A stretch of 64,000 nucleotides of DNA from Actinomadura barringtoniae (GCF_017573505.1 NZ_JAGEOJ010000021.1:1-64000), one strand, 5' to 3'. Positions 7,482 through 16,542 are shown, numbered from the stretch's first letter. Program-made: numbers and translations. The notes: generated from the letters alone by a model not told the origin.

Positions 7482-8963
7482 ATGAACATGGACAAGCCGC
7501 TGCGCCGCGTGGCGATCTTCGGCCTGCTGCTGTTCTTCGGGCTGATGGCTCAGGTGAACTACGTCCAGGGCAGCGAGGCCCAGAGCCTGCGCGACGACAA
7601 GCGCAACACCCGGCAGTTCGCCGACGTCTTCAACGCCTACCGCGGGCAGATCACCGCCGACGGCGTGGTGCTGGCCCAGTCGAAGGAGACGGGCAAGGAC
7701 AACCCGAAGTACGGCCGCGACTACACCGACGGCCCGATCTTCTCCCCGGTCACCGGCTTCTGGAACGGCAGCCCGTCCAGGGGCGTGGAGTTCGCCTACA
7801 ACTCGCTGCTGGGCGGCCGTGACAAGCGGATCACCCGCAAGCACTGGTTCGACTACCTGATCGGCAAGCAGGCCGAGGGCGCCGACGTCGAACTGGCGCT
7901 CAACACCGACGCGCAACGGGTCGCGTACAACAAGCTGAAGGCCACCACCTCCCGCCGGGCCGGCGCCGCCGTGATCGACATCAAGACCGGTGCGGTCAAG
8001 GTGCTGGCGTCCTTCCCCTCCTACGACCCGAACGAGGTCGCCCCGCAGAAGGGCGAGGCGGGCGGCAAGCGGCTGGAGCAGCTCGACAAGCAGCCGGGCG
8101 TCATCAAGCCGCTGATCGACAACGCGATGAGCCAGACGTTCCCGCCCGGCTCCTCGTTCAAGACCGTGGTCGCCGCGACGGCCATGGAGCAGATGGGCCT
8201 CAGCGAGCAGAGCACCGTCGACACCTCGCAGCTGGTCCTGCCCGAGTCGGGCAAGCCGCTCCCGAACGACAGCGACAGCGGCCCGTGCGGCGGCCAGGCG
8301 CCGCTGAAGCTGGCCTTCGCCGAGTCCTGCAACACCACCTTCGGCCGGTTCGCGCTGCAGCTCGGCATCCAGAAGCTGCACGACGCCGCGAAGAACTTCG
8401 GCTTCGGCGAGACCATCGACGTCGAGCCCAACCTCGGCGCCGCCAAGAGCGACGTCCCGGTCTCGATCCGCGACCCGAAGACCGGCCAGCAGATCAACAC
8501 CGGCAAGGACGGCACCGCCCGTTCCGGCATCGGCCAGGAGAACGTGCGCGCCACCCCGCTGCAGATGGCGATGGTCGCGTCCGCGGTCGCCAACAACGGC
8601 AAGATCATGAACCCGTACCTGGTGCAGAAGGTGCGCGCCAAGGACCAGAGCAGCCTGTACGACGCCAAGCCCAAGATGTACTCGCAGCCGATGAAGGCCG
8701 ACACCGCCGACCAGATCAAGGACATGATGAAGGCCGTGGTCGCGGAGGGCACCGCCAAGAACCTCCAGGGCCAGAACATCGCCGGCAAGACCGGTACCGC
8801 CGAGCAGGGCCCGGGCATCCCGAACGCCCGCTGGTTCGTCGGCTACGGCCCGATCGAGAACCCGCGCTACGCCTTCGCGGTCGTCACCGAGGGCCAGGGC
8901 TTCGGCGCCACCGGCGCGGGCCCGATCGCCGCGGACATCATGCAGGCGGTGCTGAAGAAGTGA
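7482..8963 (+). CDS. pbpA: Class B penicillin-binding protein PbpA (transpeptidase)
   Basis: 493 residues. It crosslinks peptidoglycan outside the membrane. An N-terminal anchor helix (about 9-25, VAIFGLLLFFGLMAQVNYVQ) is followed by a dimerisation-type region and the transpeptidase domain. The active-site motifs are in order: SSFK at about 223-226 with the nucleophilic Ser, SCN at about 281 and KTGT at about 434. It starts 15 bp after the SEDS gene with which it should work, and its stop overlaps the GTG of pknA (GTGA). Confidence 0.95.
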   Translation: MNMDKPLRRVAIFGLLLFFGLMAQVNYVQGSEAQSLRDDKRNTRQFADVFNAYRGQITADGVVLAQSKETGKDNPKYGRDYTDGPIFSPVTGFWNGSPSRGVEFAYNSLLGGRDKRITRKHWFDYLIGKQAEGADVELALNTDAQRVAYNKLKATTSRRAGAAVIDIKTGAVKVLASFPSYDPNEVAPQKGEAGGKRLEQLDKQPGVIKPLIDNAMSQTFPPGSSFKTVVAATAMEQMGLSEQSTVDTSQLVLPESGKPLPNDSDSGPCGGQAPLKLAFAESCNTTFGRFALQLGIQKLHDAAKNFGFGETIDVEPNLGAAKSDVPVSIRDPKTGQQINTGKDGTARSGIGQENVRATPLQMAMVASAVANNGKIMNPYLVQKVRAKDQSSLYDAKPKMYSQPMKADTADQIKDMMKAVVAEGTAKNLQGQNIAGKTGTAEQGPGIPNARWFVGYGPIENPRYAFAVVTEGQGFGATGAGPIAADIMQAVLKK

Positions 8964-10615
8964 CCCCTGGCCTCGTCCTGAACCACCGGTACCGGCTGCT
9001 GGAGCTGCTGGCCACCGGGGGAATGGGCGAGGTCTGGCGGGCCATGGACGAGACCCTGGCCCGCGAGGTCGCGGTCAAGGTGCTGCGCGATGAGCTGATC
9101 ACCGACACCCGGGCGCGCGGCCGGTTCCAGGCCGAGGCGCGGTTCGCGGCCGCGCTGCAGCACGGCGGGATCGCCCAGGTGTACGACTTCGGCGAGGTGG
9201 ACGGGCGCGCCTATCTGGTCATGGAGCTGGTGCCGGGCGAGCCGCTGTCGGGGATCCTCGCCCGTACGGGCGGGCTGACCCCCGAGGCCGCGCTCGACCT
9301 GATCGCCCAGGCCGCGCGGGCTTTGGCTGTCGCGCACGCCGCGGGGATCGTGCACCGCGACGTGAAGCCCGCCAACCTGCTGGTGACCGCCGACGGCACC
9401 GTCAAGATCACCGACTTCGGGATCGCGCGCGGGCTGAAGATGGCGAGCTCCCAGACCCAGACCGGCATGGTCATGGGCACCGCGCACTACATCTCGCCCG
9501 AGCAGGCCTCCGGCCAGGAGGTCACCCCGGCCAGCGACCTTTACTCGCTCGGCGTGGTGGCCTACGAGTGCCTCACCGGCGCCGCACCGTTCGACGCCGA
9601 CACCCCCGTCGTGATCGCCCTGAAGCACGTGCGTGAGGCCCCGCCGGAGCTGCCGCCCGGCGTCCCCGGCCCGGTCCGCTCGCTGGTCGCGGACCTGCTG
9701 GCCAAGACCCCGGCGGAACGTCCCGCCAGCGCCACCGCGGTCGCCGACCGCGCCATGGTGATCCGCGACACTCTGAGCCTGTCCGCCTCGTTCCCTGAGG
9801 AAGAGGCCACACCAGGCGGCACCCCGGCGGGCAACTCGCAGCCGAGCGCCACGCGGGCAGACCCCGCGAGGCCGGGCGATTCGCGCCCCGGCCGCACGCA
9901 GGCGGGCCGCACGCAGGCGGGCGCCAAACGGGCGGACGACACGCGAGGAGCCGCCACACGTACGGGCGGCTCACGTACGGGCGGCTCACGTACGGGCGGC
10001 TCACGTACGGGCGGCTCGCGCACGGGCGGCTCGCGCACGGGCGGTACGCGAGCGGGCGGCTCGCGGCCGATGCCCCTGTGGAAGGGCGCCATGCCGGAAG
10101 ACGGCGGGCCCACTCCCCAGAACACGAAGGGGCTACCGATATCAGGCCCTTTGCCAGAGTTTGACGGCGGGGGAACCCCGGATACCCTCACGGGGGTGAC
10201 CGGGCAACGACGCACGGCACTGACGTACACCTCGGTGGCTGCCGGTGTCCTGCTGCTCGGCGTGATCGTGGTCGGGTCGCTCTGGCGGGGGTTCGCCGCC
10301 GCAGGGCTCGTCCAGGACAGTCCGACCAGGCTCCCGGCCGTTCAGCCGAACGAGGTGGCCCCGACGGCGGGCGCCACACCGGTGCGACGCGAGTCCCATC
10401 CGCGGATCACCGGCCGCCACGCGTCTCCCACGACAACGAACGGAACGCCCAGCGCGTCCCCTTCACAGAAGCCCACCAGGAAACCGACCAAGGAACGTCC
10501 CACCGCCCCAAAGCCAACACCCACACCGACGGGGAGCACCACGACTCCGTCAACTCCGAGCCCGGATCCCTCGCCGACCGATAGCGGGGGACTAGGTTCG
10601 AAGGACAAGGTGTAG
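8960..10615 (+). CDS. pknA: Membrane Ser/Thr protein kinase PknA
   Basis: 551 residues. The kinase domain (about 8-265) has the glycine loop LLATGGMGEVWRA, VAVKVL with the ATP-binding Lys, HRDVKPANLL, DFGIARG and GTAHYISPEQ. The juxtamembrane region (about 270-400) is Thr/Gly/Arg/Pro-rich and contains seven 5-residue TGGSR-type repeats at about 333-368. A membrane helix lies at about 417-440, followed by a short Pro/Thr/Ser-rich extracellular tail without PASTA domains. GTG is the start, overlapping the pbpA stop. In actinobacteria this kinase regulates growth and division proteins. The repeat may vary in length between strains. Confidence 0.94.
   Translation: MTPGLVLNHRYRLLELLATGGMGEVWRAMDETLAREVAVKVLRDELITDTRARGRFQAEARFAAALQHGGIAQVYDFGEVDGRAYLVMELVPGEPLSGILARTGGLTPEAALDLIAQAARALAVAHAAGIVHRDVKPANLLVTADGTVKITDFGIARGLKMASSQTQTGMVMGTAHYISPEQASGQEVTPASDLYSLGVVAYECLTGAAPFDADTPVVIALKHVREAPPELPPGVPGPVRSLVADLLAKTPAERPASATAVADRAMVIRDTLSLSASFPEEEATPGGTPAGNSQPSATRADPARPGDSRPGRTQAGRTQAGAKRADDTRGAATRTGGSRTGGSRTGGSRTGGSRTGGSRTGGTRAGGSRPMPLWKGAMPEDGGPTPQNTKGLPISGPLPEFDGGGTPDTLTGVTGQRRTALTYTSVAAGVLLLGVIVVGSLWRGFAAAGLVQDSPTRLPAVQPNEVAPTAGATPVRRESHPRITGRHASPTTTNGTPSASPSQKPTRKPTKERPTAPKPTPTPTGSTTTPSTPSPDPSPTDSGGLGSKDKV
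9958..10062 (+). repeat. 15-bp in-frame minisatellite within pknA
   Basis: About seven tandem copies of ACGGGCGGCTCACGT-like 15-mers encode TGGSR pentapeptides between the kinase domain and the membrane helix. The period is a multiple of three, so copy-number change would preserve the reading frame. The first copies are identical. Confidence 0.9.
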
Positions 10616-10637
10616 ACGTAAGAGGGAAAGTGCACAT

Positions 10638-12449
10638 ATGAGTCAACCTCGGCTGCTCGGCGGCCGCTACGAGCTCGATACCGTGATCGGGCGCGGCGGC
10701 ATGGCCGAGGTCTACCGTGCCCGAGATCTGCGACTCGATCGTGTCGTCGCGATCAAGACCTTGCGCAGCGACCTGGCCCGCGACCCGACGTTCCAGGCCC
10801 GGTTCCGGCGCGAGGCCCAGTCCGCGGCCTCGCTCAACCACCCGTCGGTCATCGCCGTCTACGACACCGGCGAGGACACGATCGGCGACACCTCCATCCC
10901 CTACATCGTGATGGAGTACGTCGACGGCAGCACGCTGCGCGATCTCCTCCGCGAGAACCGCGCGCTGATGCCCGAGAAGGCGCTGGAGATCACCGACGGC
11001 ATCCTGCGCGCCCTCGACTACAGCCACCGCGGTCAGATCGTGCACCGCGACATCAAGCCGGCCAACGTGATGCTCACCCGCAATCACGAGGTCAAGGTCA
11101 TGGACTTCGGCATCGCCCGCGCCATGCACGACGCGGCGTCCACCATGACCCAGACCGCCCAGGTGATCGGCACCGCCCAGTACCTGTCGCCCGAGCAGGC
11201 CAGGGGCGAGCGCGTCGACGCCCGCAGCGACATCTACTCGACCGGTTGCGTCCTCTACGAACTGCTCACGGGCAAGCCGCCGTTCACCGGCGACTCCCCC
11301 GTGGCGATCGCCTACCAGCACGTCCGCGAGGAGCCGATCCCGCCGTCCCAGGTGGACCCGGAGATCCCCACGTGGGCCGACGCGATCGTTCTCAAGGCGA
11401 TGGCCAAGGACGCCGAGAACCGCTACCAGAACGCGACGGAGTTCCGGCAGGAGATCCAGCGGGCCATGCACGGCCAGCCGGTCGCCTCGACCGCCGCGTC
11501 CACCATGCTGATGGGCGCGCAGCCGCAGGGCACCCAGGTCATGGGCGCCATGCCCGGCCGTACCCAGGTGCAGCCCCCCGCGGGCCGCACCGGCTACGAC
11601 CTGCCGCCCGTCCAGTACGACGAGCCCTACCACCCCGAACGCGGCGGCGGCGGAGCCGGCAAGAAGGCCGCCCTCTGGATCGCCCTCGCCGTCCTCTTCA
11701 TCGGCGGCGCCGGCCTCATCGGCTGGGCCCTCACCAGCGGCGGCGACAAGTCGGCCGGCGACAAGATCGCGGTCCCGGCGGTCGCCAATCTCTCCGAGAG
11801 CGCCGCCAAGCAGGAGATCGTCGCCAAGGGCCTCAAGGTCAACCCGACGGTCCAGCACGACTACAACAACGATGTCTCCAAGGGCAACGTGATCAGCACT
11901 GATCCCGCCGCCAACACCAAGGTCGCCAAGGACGCCGAGGTCACCCTCACGGTGTCCAAGGGCAAGAAGCCGCCGACGGAGTACGAGATCCCCGACGTCA
12001 AGGGCAAGTCCTACGCCGAGGCGAAGGGAATCTTGGAGGACGCGGGCTTCAACGTCAACAAGAACTCCGAGACCAGCGACACCGTCAAGCGCGGGACCGT
12101 CATCCGGACCGACCCGCCCAACCCGCAGAAGGCGCCCAAGAACTCGGACGTGACCGTGTACGTGTCCACCGGCCCGAGCACCGTCGAACTGCCCGACCTG
12201 ACCAACAACAGCCAGCGGGCCGCCTGCGCCCAACTCTCGGCGCTGGGCCTGAAGTGCAAGACCGTTCTCGGCACCCCGCCGCCGGACAAGCCGCTCTCCC
12301 CTGGCCAGGTCTACCAGCAGTCGCCGGCCGCGGGCGCGAAGGTGGCCCCGGGTGACACGATCACCATCTACGTGGTCCAGAAGCCCTCGCCGACCCCGTC
12401 GACGAGCCCGCCCTTCCCGCCGTCCTTCCCGCCCGGTGACGGCGGCTGA
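10638..12449 (+). CDS. pknB: PASTA-domain Ser/Thr protein kinase PknB
   Basis: 603 residues. The kinase domain (about 10-270) shows VIGRGGMAEVYRA, VAIKTL, HRDIKPANVM, DFGIARA and GTAQYLSPEQ. A membrane helix sits at about 343-365 (ALWIALAVLFIGGAGLIGWA). Three extracellular PASTA domains follow (about 375-440, 441-508 and 509-577) and bind peptidoglycan fragments in this family. The tail is Pro/Ser-rich. Many relatives have four PASTA domains. It begins 22 bp after pknA and closes the operon; a strong hairpin follows. It should phosphorylate the FHA proteins and wall enzymes encoded just upstream. Confidence 0.96.
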   Translation: MSQPRLLGGRYELDTVIGRGGMAEVYRARDLRLDRVVAIKTLRSDLARDPTFQARFRREAQSAASLNHPSVIAVYDTGEDTIGDTSIPYIVMEYVDGSTLRDLLRENRALMPEKALEITDGILRALDYSHRGQIVHRDIKPANVMLTRNHEVKVMDFGIARAMHDAASTMTQTAQVIGTAQYLSPEQARGERVDARSDIYSTGCVLYELLTGKPPFTGDSPVAIAYQHVREEPIPPSQVDPEIPTWADAIVLKAMAKDAENRYQNATEFRQEIQRAMHGQPVASTAASTMLMGAQPQGTQVMGAMPGRTQVQPPAGRTGYDLPPVQYDEPYHPERGGGGAGKKAALWIALAVLFIGGAGLIGWALTSGGDKSAGDKIAVPAVANLSESAAKQEIVAKGLKVNPTVQHDYNNDVSKGNVISTDPAANTKVAKDAEVTLTVSKGKKPPTEYEIPDVKGKSYAEAKGILEDAGFNVNKNSETSDTVKRGTVIRTDPPNPQKAPKNSDVTVYVSTGPSTVELPDLTNNSQRAACAQLSALGLKCKTVLGTPPPDKPLSPGQVYQQSPAAGAKVAPGDTITIYVVQKPSPTPSTSPPFPPSFPPGDGG

Positions 12450-12466
12450 TCCCAGCCAGAACGCCG

Positions 12467-12503
12467 AACGCCCGGCTCTCCCTCAGGGGAGGCCGGGCGT
12501 TTC
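12467..12503 (+). terminator. terminator of the pknB operon
   Basis: A perfect 10-bp stem AACGCCCGGC/GCCGGGCGTT with a 15-nt loop lies 17 bp after the pknB stop and runs into TTCGTT. Confidence 0.85.
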
Positions 12504-12566
12504 GTTGTGGCTGAGGGCTCTGGACCTGGATCGCTGAGGCTCTGGATCGGGGTCTGGAGACGCGAA

Positions 12567-12605
12567 GAGGGCTTCCGCCACTCGGGGGCAATGGCGGAAG
12601 CCCTC
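12567..12605 (-). terminator. terminator downstream of pabA
   Basis: A perfect 14-bp stem GAGGGCTTCCGCCA/TGGCGGAAGCCCTC with an 11-nt loop lies about 90 bp beyond the end of the minus-strand pabA gene. It may act in both directions. Confidence 0.75.
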
Positions 12606-12695
12606 GTCATGGTCTTCGTATCGGGGGCACCCGGTGTTACAGATTTCCTCCAGAGATTTCTCCCGGGTTGGTCGAACGGCTCGCGACCTTGGGAG

Positions 12696-13271
12696 TCATA
12701 CGGTAAAAGCGCAGGTCGCGAGCCAGTTGCCGAGCAGCTCGTGGCCGTATGCGGACAGGACGGATTCGGGGTGAAATTGCACACCCTCGATCGGGCGGCT
12801 GCGGTGTCGGATACCCATCACGATCCCGTCGGGCGTACGGGCGGTGATCTCGAGGCTCTCGGGGACCGTCGCGGGCTCGACGGCCAGCGAGTGGTAGCGC
12901 GTGGCCTCCAGGGGCGTGGGGAGGCCGTGAAAGACGCCCTGGGCGTCGTGGTGGATCTGGCCGGTGTAGCCGTGCACGATCTCGGGTGCTCTGGAGACCG
13001 TGGCGCCGTGGACGTACGCGATCACCTGGTGGCCGAGGCACACGCCGAGCAGGGGTGTGTTGCGGATTGCGGCCCGTTCGACGAGGTCCAGGCAGACGCC
13101 GGCGTCGGCGGGGTGGCCCGGGCCGGGGCTCAGCAGGATGCCGTCGGTCTCGGCGTCGGACAGGGTGACGTCGGAACGATCCTTGACCGTGCAGTCGGCG
13201 CCCAGTTCGAGCAGGTACTGAACGATGTTGAAGACGAAGCTGTCGTGGTTGTCGACCACCAGAACGCGCAC
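12696..13271 (-). CDS. pabA: Aminodeoxychorismate/anthranilate synthase glutamine amidotransferase subunit
   Basis: A 191-residue class I glutamine amidotransferase that releases ammonia from glutamine for a chorismate-using partner (PabB or TrpE). The GTG start gives MRVLVVDNHDSFVFNIVQYL. The catalytic triad is visible: Cys in LLGVCLGHQVIAY, and His and Glu in GVQFHPESVLS. The oxyanion LLSPGPGHP motif is present. The gene next to pknB in actinomycetes is this amidotransferase. Whether it serves folate, tryptophan or both cannot be decided; no synthase gene is nearby. Confidence 0.92.
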   Translation of the reverse strand: MRVLVVDNHDSFVFNIVQYLLELGADCTVKDRSDVTLSDAETDGILLSPGPGHPADAGVCLDLVERAAIRNTPLLGVCLGHQVIAYVHGATVSRAPEIVHGYTGQIHHDAQGVFHGLPTPLEATRYHSLAVEPATVPESLEITARTPDGIVMGIRHRSRPIEGVQFHPESVLSAYGHELLGNWLATCAFTV

Positions 13272-13390
13272 GGCACGATTATCTCCGGCGCTTCAACGTG
13301 CATCTGCGGCGCCTCGGCATGCGGTTCGTTCACCTGGGCCTGGGCCTGGGCCTGGGACGGCCGACCGGCGGGTGTCAGCGGTGATCGGCT

Positions 13391-13462
13391 GTCAGCGGCG
13401 GTCGGGGGGTCAGCGGCGGTCGAGGGGTCAGCGGCGGTCGAGGGGTCAGCGGCGGTCGGGGG
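13391..13462. repeat. 18-bp tandem repeat
   Basis: Four copies of a GTCAGCGGCGGTCGAGGG-like unit begin at 13391, 13409, 13427 and 13445, with a degenerate half-copy before. The stop codon of the adjacent small membrane protein gene lies in the outermost copy. Confidence 0.85.
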
Positions 13463-13643
13463 TTGCGGGGGCGGACGGGGATGAGGGGGTGTTGATGACG
13501 CCTCGGTCGAACTGGACCTTCGGTTCGAGCCAGGGGAAGGCGACGTACCAGAGGACGAGGGCGAAGGCGGCGACGAGGGCCGTGGCGGCGGCGGTCTTGA
13601 GGGGCCACTGGCCGGGCAGGTGGCGCCAGATCCAGGCGTACAT
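13446..13643 (-). CDS. 65-residue membrane protein in the sortase operon
   Basis: Starts at ATG 13643, with AGGAGG overlapping the sortase stop 8 bp upstream, so it is probably translationally coupled to the sortase gene. The product has one membrane helix at about 16-33 (TAAATALVAAFALVLWYVAF), then LEPKVQFDRGVIN and a Ser/Pro-rich end. Similar short proteins follow class E sortases in related actinomycetes; function is unknown. The last codons lie in an 18-bp repeat, so the C-terminus may have been altered by it. Confidence 0.75.
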   Translation of the reverse strand: MYAWIWRHLPGQWPLKTAAATALVAAFALVLWYVAFPWLEPKVQFDRGVINTPSSPSAPATPDRR

Positions 13644-13651
13644 GGGGCCTC

Positions 13652-14269
13652 CTAGCGGCGGGGCAGTTCGGCCGACAGCTCACCGAAGATGATCAGGCGC
13701 TGGGCGGCCGAGTACTTCGGGTTGCAGGTGGTGAGGGTGATCAGCCGCTTGGTGGGCTTGTCCTTGGGCTTGAACGGCACGGCGGCGGTGACCTCGACCG
13801 TGGTCGGCTGGACCACCTTGCGGCCGGTGACCTTGTAGACGTACTGCTTGTCGCGGGTGTCGATCAGGATCTGGTCGCCGTCGCGGAGCTCGGCCGCGCG
13901 GTTGAACGGGGCCGAGTAGGTGGTGCGGTGGCCCGAGACGACGAAGTTGCCGATCTGGCCGGGCATCGCACTGCCGGGGTAGTGGCCGGGGCCCTTGCGC
14001 AGGTCGGCCAGGTCGACGCCCTCGACGATCACGTACTTGTACTTGGAGCCGAAACGCGGGATTCGGATCATCGCGAGGCCACTGCCGAGCTTGACGCGCT
14101 CGGTGGTGACCTTCTGGGAGCGCCAGTTGTTGAGGAGCTCCTTGCCCAGGCGATCCTGCTGCTGATGGGTGTACCTGCCGGTGCCCCACAGCTCGTAGGT
14201 CACAAAGAGCAGAAGGACCAGCCCGGCGGTGATGCACAGCTCACCCAGGCCACGGATGGCAATCCGCAC
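13652..14269 (-). CDS. Class E sortase
   Basis: A 205-residue membrane-anchored transpeptidase that attaches LAXTG-type proteins to peptidoglycan. The start is GTG. A membrane helix at about 10-27 precedes the sortase domain. The catalytic His is in FVVSGHRTTY, the Cys in LITLTTCNPK and the Arg in the following AAQRLIIFG segment. The TLTTC form with Asn-Pro after the Cys is typical of class E. It lies 8 bp after the DUF881 gene and 8 bp before the small membrane protein. No sorting substrate was recognised in the window. Confidence 0.92.
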   Translation of the reverse strand: MRIAIRGLGELCITAGLVLLLFVTYELWGTGRYTHQQQDRLGKELLNNWRSQKVTTERVKLGSGLAMIRIPRFGSKYKYVIVEGVDLADLRKGPGHYPGSAMPGQIGNFVVSGHRTTYSAPFNRAAELRDGDQILIDTRDKQYVYKVTGRKVVQPTTVEVTAAVPFKPKDKPTKRLITLTTCNPKYSAAQRLIIFGELSAELPRR

Positions 14270-14277
14270 CGCACCCC

Positions 14278-15018
14278 CTAGGCGCCGCCGTCCCTCGGCA
14301 CCCTCGCATGGTTGATCGTCACGTTTCCGGTGAACGCGGGGAGGGTCGCGCGGTCCACGGTGCCGACGCTGTAGCCGAGCCCGTACTCCTGCACGTACCT
14401 CTTGTAGATCGCGATCTCCGGGGAGGCGCCCAGCGCGGCCCGCAGCCGGCCCGGATCACCGACCGCGGTGATCTTGAACGGAGGCGAGTAGACGACCCCT
14501 TGCAGGATCAGCGTATTGCCCACGCACCGCACGGCGCTTGTGGAGATCACACGTTGGTCCATAATTTGCATTCCGGTGGCGCCGCCCGCCCAGAGGGCGT
14601 TCACGACCGCCTGGACGTCCGCCTGATGGACCACGAGATCGTCCGGGCTCACGGTGCGGCCGTAGTCGCGCTGGGGCGCGTCATTCAGCGCGACGCGTAC
14701 GGCAGCCCCTTGCATTGGGGCGAATCCCGTGCGTGCGGCAAGACCGTCGGCGGCGGTCTGCGCCTGCCGCACCCGGTCGTCGCGCTGCCCGGCCCGCCGG
14801 GAGATCGCGTCCACCTGCTCGCGTAGGCGCTGGTAGTCGGTGCGCTCGCGATGGGTGCGGCGCTGCTCGGCGGTGATCAGTTCGGTGATCCGGGTGCGCC
14901 CGTCCTCGCGCAGGTCGGTACCGCGGGCCGTGCTCGCGCTCGCCGCGAACAAGGTTCCCGCCACTAGCGTGAGGGCTGGAATGATGCTTCCCCACGTTCG
15001 ACGCCGTACGCTGCTCAC
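14278..15018 (-). CDS. DUF881 family membrane-anchored protein
   Basis: 246 residues from a GTG start. A signal anchor at about 10-30 is followed by a coiled-coil stretch (about 45-95, RTRITELITAEQRRTHRERT) and the DUF881 core containing DLVVHQADVQAVVNALWAGG and ITAVGDPGRLRAAL. The family is conserved near pknB, sortase and crgA in actinobacteria and near division genes in Firmicutes. Its biochemical role is not established. The gene is divergent from crgA and first in the operon with the sortase. Confidence 0.9.
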   Translation of the reverse strand: MSSVRRRTWGSIIPALTLVAGTLFAASASTARGTDLREDGRTRITELITAEQRRTHRERTDYQRLREQVDAISRRAGQRDDRVRQAQTAADGLAARTGFAPMQGAAVRVALNDAPQRDYGRTVSPDDLVVHQADVQAVVNALWAGGATGMQIMDQRVISTSAVRCVGNTLILQGVVYSPPFKITAVGDPGRLRAALGASPEIAIYKRYVQEYGLGYSVGTVDRATLPAFTGNVTINHARVPRDGGA

Positions 15019-15099
15019 CAGCGACTACGCTAACCGACAAAACACCCATGCGCGGACCGGCGCTCCGGCCGTCGCCCGCCCGAGGAGATCGATCCCACC

Positions 15100-15357
15100 G
15101 TGGCCAAGTCCAAAGTGCGCAAGAAGGCCGTTTACACCCCGCCGCAGAAGTCCAAGGCGCCCGAGGTCAGCCCGCGTTGGCTGGTCCCCACCATGGTCGC
15201 GCTCTGGCTGGTCGGGCTGGCCTGGATCGCGACGTTCTACGTGACCGCCAGCACCGACACCAAGGTGCCGGTGATGAGCGACCTTCACAACTGGAACCTC
15301 GGGATCGGCTTCACCGCGATCATCCTCGGCGTGATCTTGTCCACGCGCTGGCGCTGA
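15100..15357 (+). CDS. crgA: Cell division protein CrgA
   Basis: A small 85-residue two-helix membrane protein that coordinates septum formation in actinomycetes (interaction with FtsZ and PBPs is known for the family). The N-terminus MAKSKVRKKAVYTPP is the family signature. Helices lie at about 29-50 and 66-82, joined by a DTKVPVMSDLHNWNLG loop. The GTG start is preceded by GAGGAGA. It is divergently transcribed from DUF881. Confidence 0.95.
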   Translation: MAKSKVRKKAVYTPPQKSKAPEVSPRWLVPTMVALWLVGLAWIATFYVTASTDTKVPVMSDLHNWNLGIGFTAIILGVILSTRWR

Positions 15358-15395
15358 CGCGGTACCCCACTTCCGCACCGTTCAATCCACGAAAG

Positions 15396-15445
15396 TTATC
15401 CACAGACTGGGGACGGGCGGCGGGGTTCTCCCCAAGTTATCCACA
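15396..15445. promoter_or_regulatory. two DnaA-box-like sites downstream of crgA
   Basis: Two perfect copies of TTATCCACA lie at 15396-15404 and 15437-15445, same orientation, 41 bp apart (about four helical turns). They are in the 270-bp gap between the convergent crgA and rhomboid genes, which shows no other gene. The 9-mer matches the general bacterial DnaA box; the actinobacterial form is usually TTGTCCACA. Confidence 0.5.
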
Positions 15446-15627
15446 GGATCGTGTCGGTCGGGCCCGTGCGGGTGCCGCCGCGGAGCTGATCCGCGACGCC
15501 ACCCGCACGGCCACGCCATAGGCGATGTCACGTTCGCCGAACGCGGGCGTGAACCGCGCGGGTCACGCGACAGGCGGCCGCGCCCCCGCCCCGTCATGCC
15601 GTACGGCGGCATGGCGATCCCACAGGG

Positions 15628-16542
15628 TTACGCGGCCCCCGAGGTGACCTGGGACGTCTTCACCACCACCAGGGCGACGAGCAGCACCAGCATGCCCAGC
15701 GACGCGCCCACGTGGACGGCCTGCCGGCGGTTCGCCGGGGCGTACACGAAGGCCAGCGCCAGCAGGGCGCCGGTGACCAGCCCGCCGATGTGCCCCTCCC
15801 ACGAGATCCCCGGCACCGAGAACGTGATGACCAGGTTGATCACCAGCAGGAACACGATCGGGCCGACCTGGCCGCCGAACTTGCGGGCGATGATGAAGAA
15901 CGCCCCGAACAGGCCGAAGATCGCGCCGGACGCCCCCACCGCCGAGCCGGTCGGGTCCACCAGGTAGAGCAGCACGTTCCCGCCCAGGCCCGACAGCAGG
16001 TAGAGCGCCAGGAACCGCCACCGGCCGAGGGCCCGCTCCAGCGCCGGGCCGAGCGCCCAGAGCGCCCACATGTTGAACAGGATGTGGGTGATCCCGAACG
16101 ATCCGCCGCTCGGCCGCTGGTGCAGGAACATCGAGGTGAACAGCCGCCACCACTCGCCCTCGGCCACGCCGACCCCCGCGATCGGGACGCCGAACTGGTC
16201 GACGGCCTTCCCGACCATCAGGAAGTCGCTGAAGAACTTCACCGACGCCAGCTCGGCCACGTACGCCACGACGCACAGGCCGATCAGCGAGTAGGTCACC
16301 ACGGGCGTGTCCGAGGTGGGCACGCGAGCGCCGAGCGTGGTCGTCGGCCGCCGCACGGACTTGTTGCCGTCGGCGACGCACTCCACGCACTGGTGGCCCA
16401 CGGACGCGTCCCGCATGCACTCCGGGCAGATGTAGCGGTCGCAGCGAGTGCAACGCACGTACGTCTCCCGGCCCGGATGCCGGTAGCAGGTCGGCACCGG
16501 GGTGTCGGCGCCGGACGAGGTGCTCGGGTCTGTGCTCATCAC
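15628..16542 (-). CDS. Rhomboid family intramembrane serine protease with zinc-ribbon N-terminus
   Basis: 304 residues. The N-terminal region (about 18-58) has a B-box-like arrangement of Cys and His (CYRHPGRETYVRCTRCDRYI, then CPECM and CVEC). About six helices follow. The catalytic Ser is in VGASGAIFGLFG and the catalytic His in EGHIGGLVTG. The HILFNMWALWALG segment is the conserved loop. Such proteins cleave membrane helices of substrates; the substrate is unknown. It sits next to the cyclophilin gene in the usual actinomycete order. A second ATG one codon in is an equally good start. Confidence 0.93.
   Translation of the reverse strand: MMSTDPSTSSGADTPVPTCYRHPGRETYVRCTRCDRYICPECMRDASVGHQCVECVADGNKSVRRPTTTLGARVPTSDTPVVTYSLIGLCVVAYVAELASVKFFSDFLMVGKAVDQFGVPIAGVGVAEGEWWRLFTSMFLHQRPSGGSFGITHILFNMWALWALGPALERALGRWRFLALYLLSGLGGNVLLYLVDPTGSAVGASGAIFGLFGAFFIIARKFGGQVGPIVFLLVINLVITFSVPGISWEGHIGGLVTGALLALAFVYAPANRRQAVHVGASLGMLVLLVALVVVKTSQVTSGAA

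Noticed and set aside
5406..8381. Very long minus-strand open frame (about 990 codons) opposite ftsW/pbpA
   Set aside because: It is antisense to well-conserved core genes, composed of Arg/Leu/Val/Gln-rich sequence typical of a shadow frame in high-GC DNA, and matches no family.
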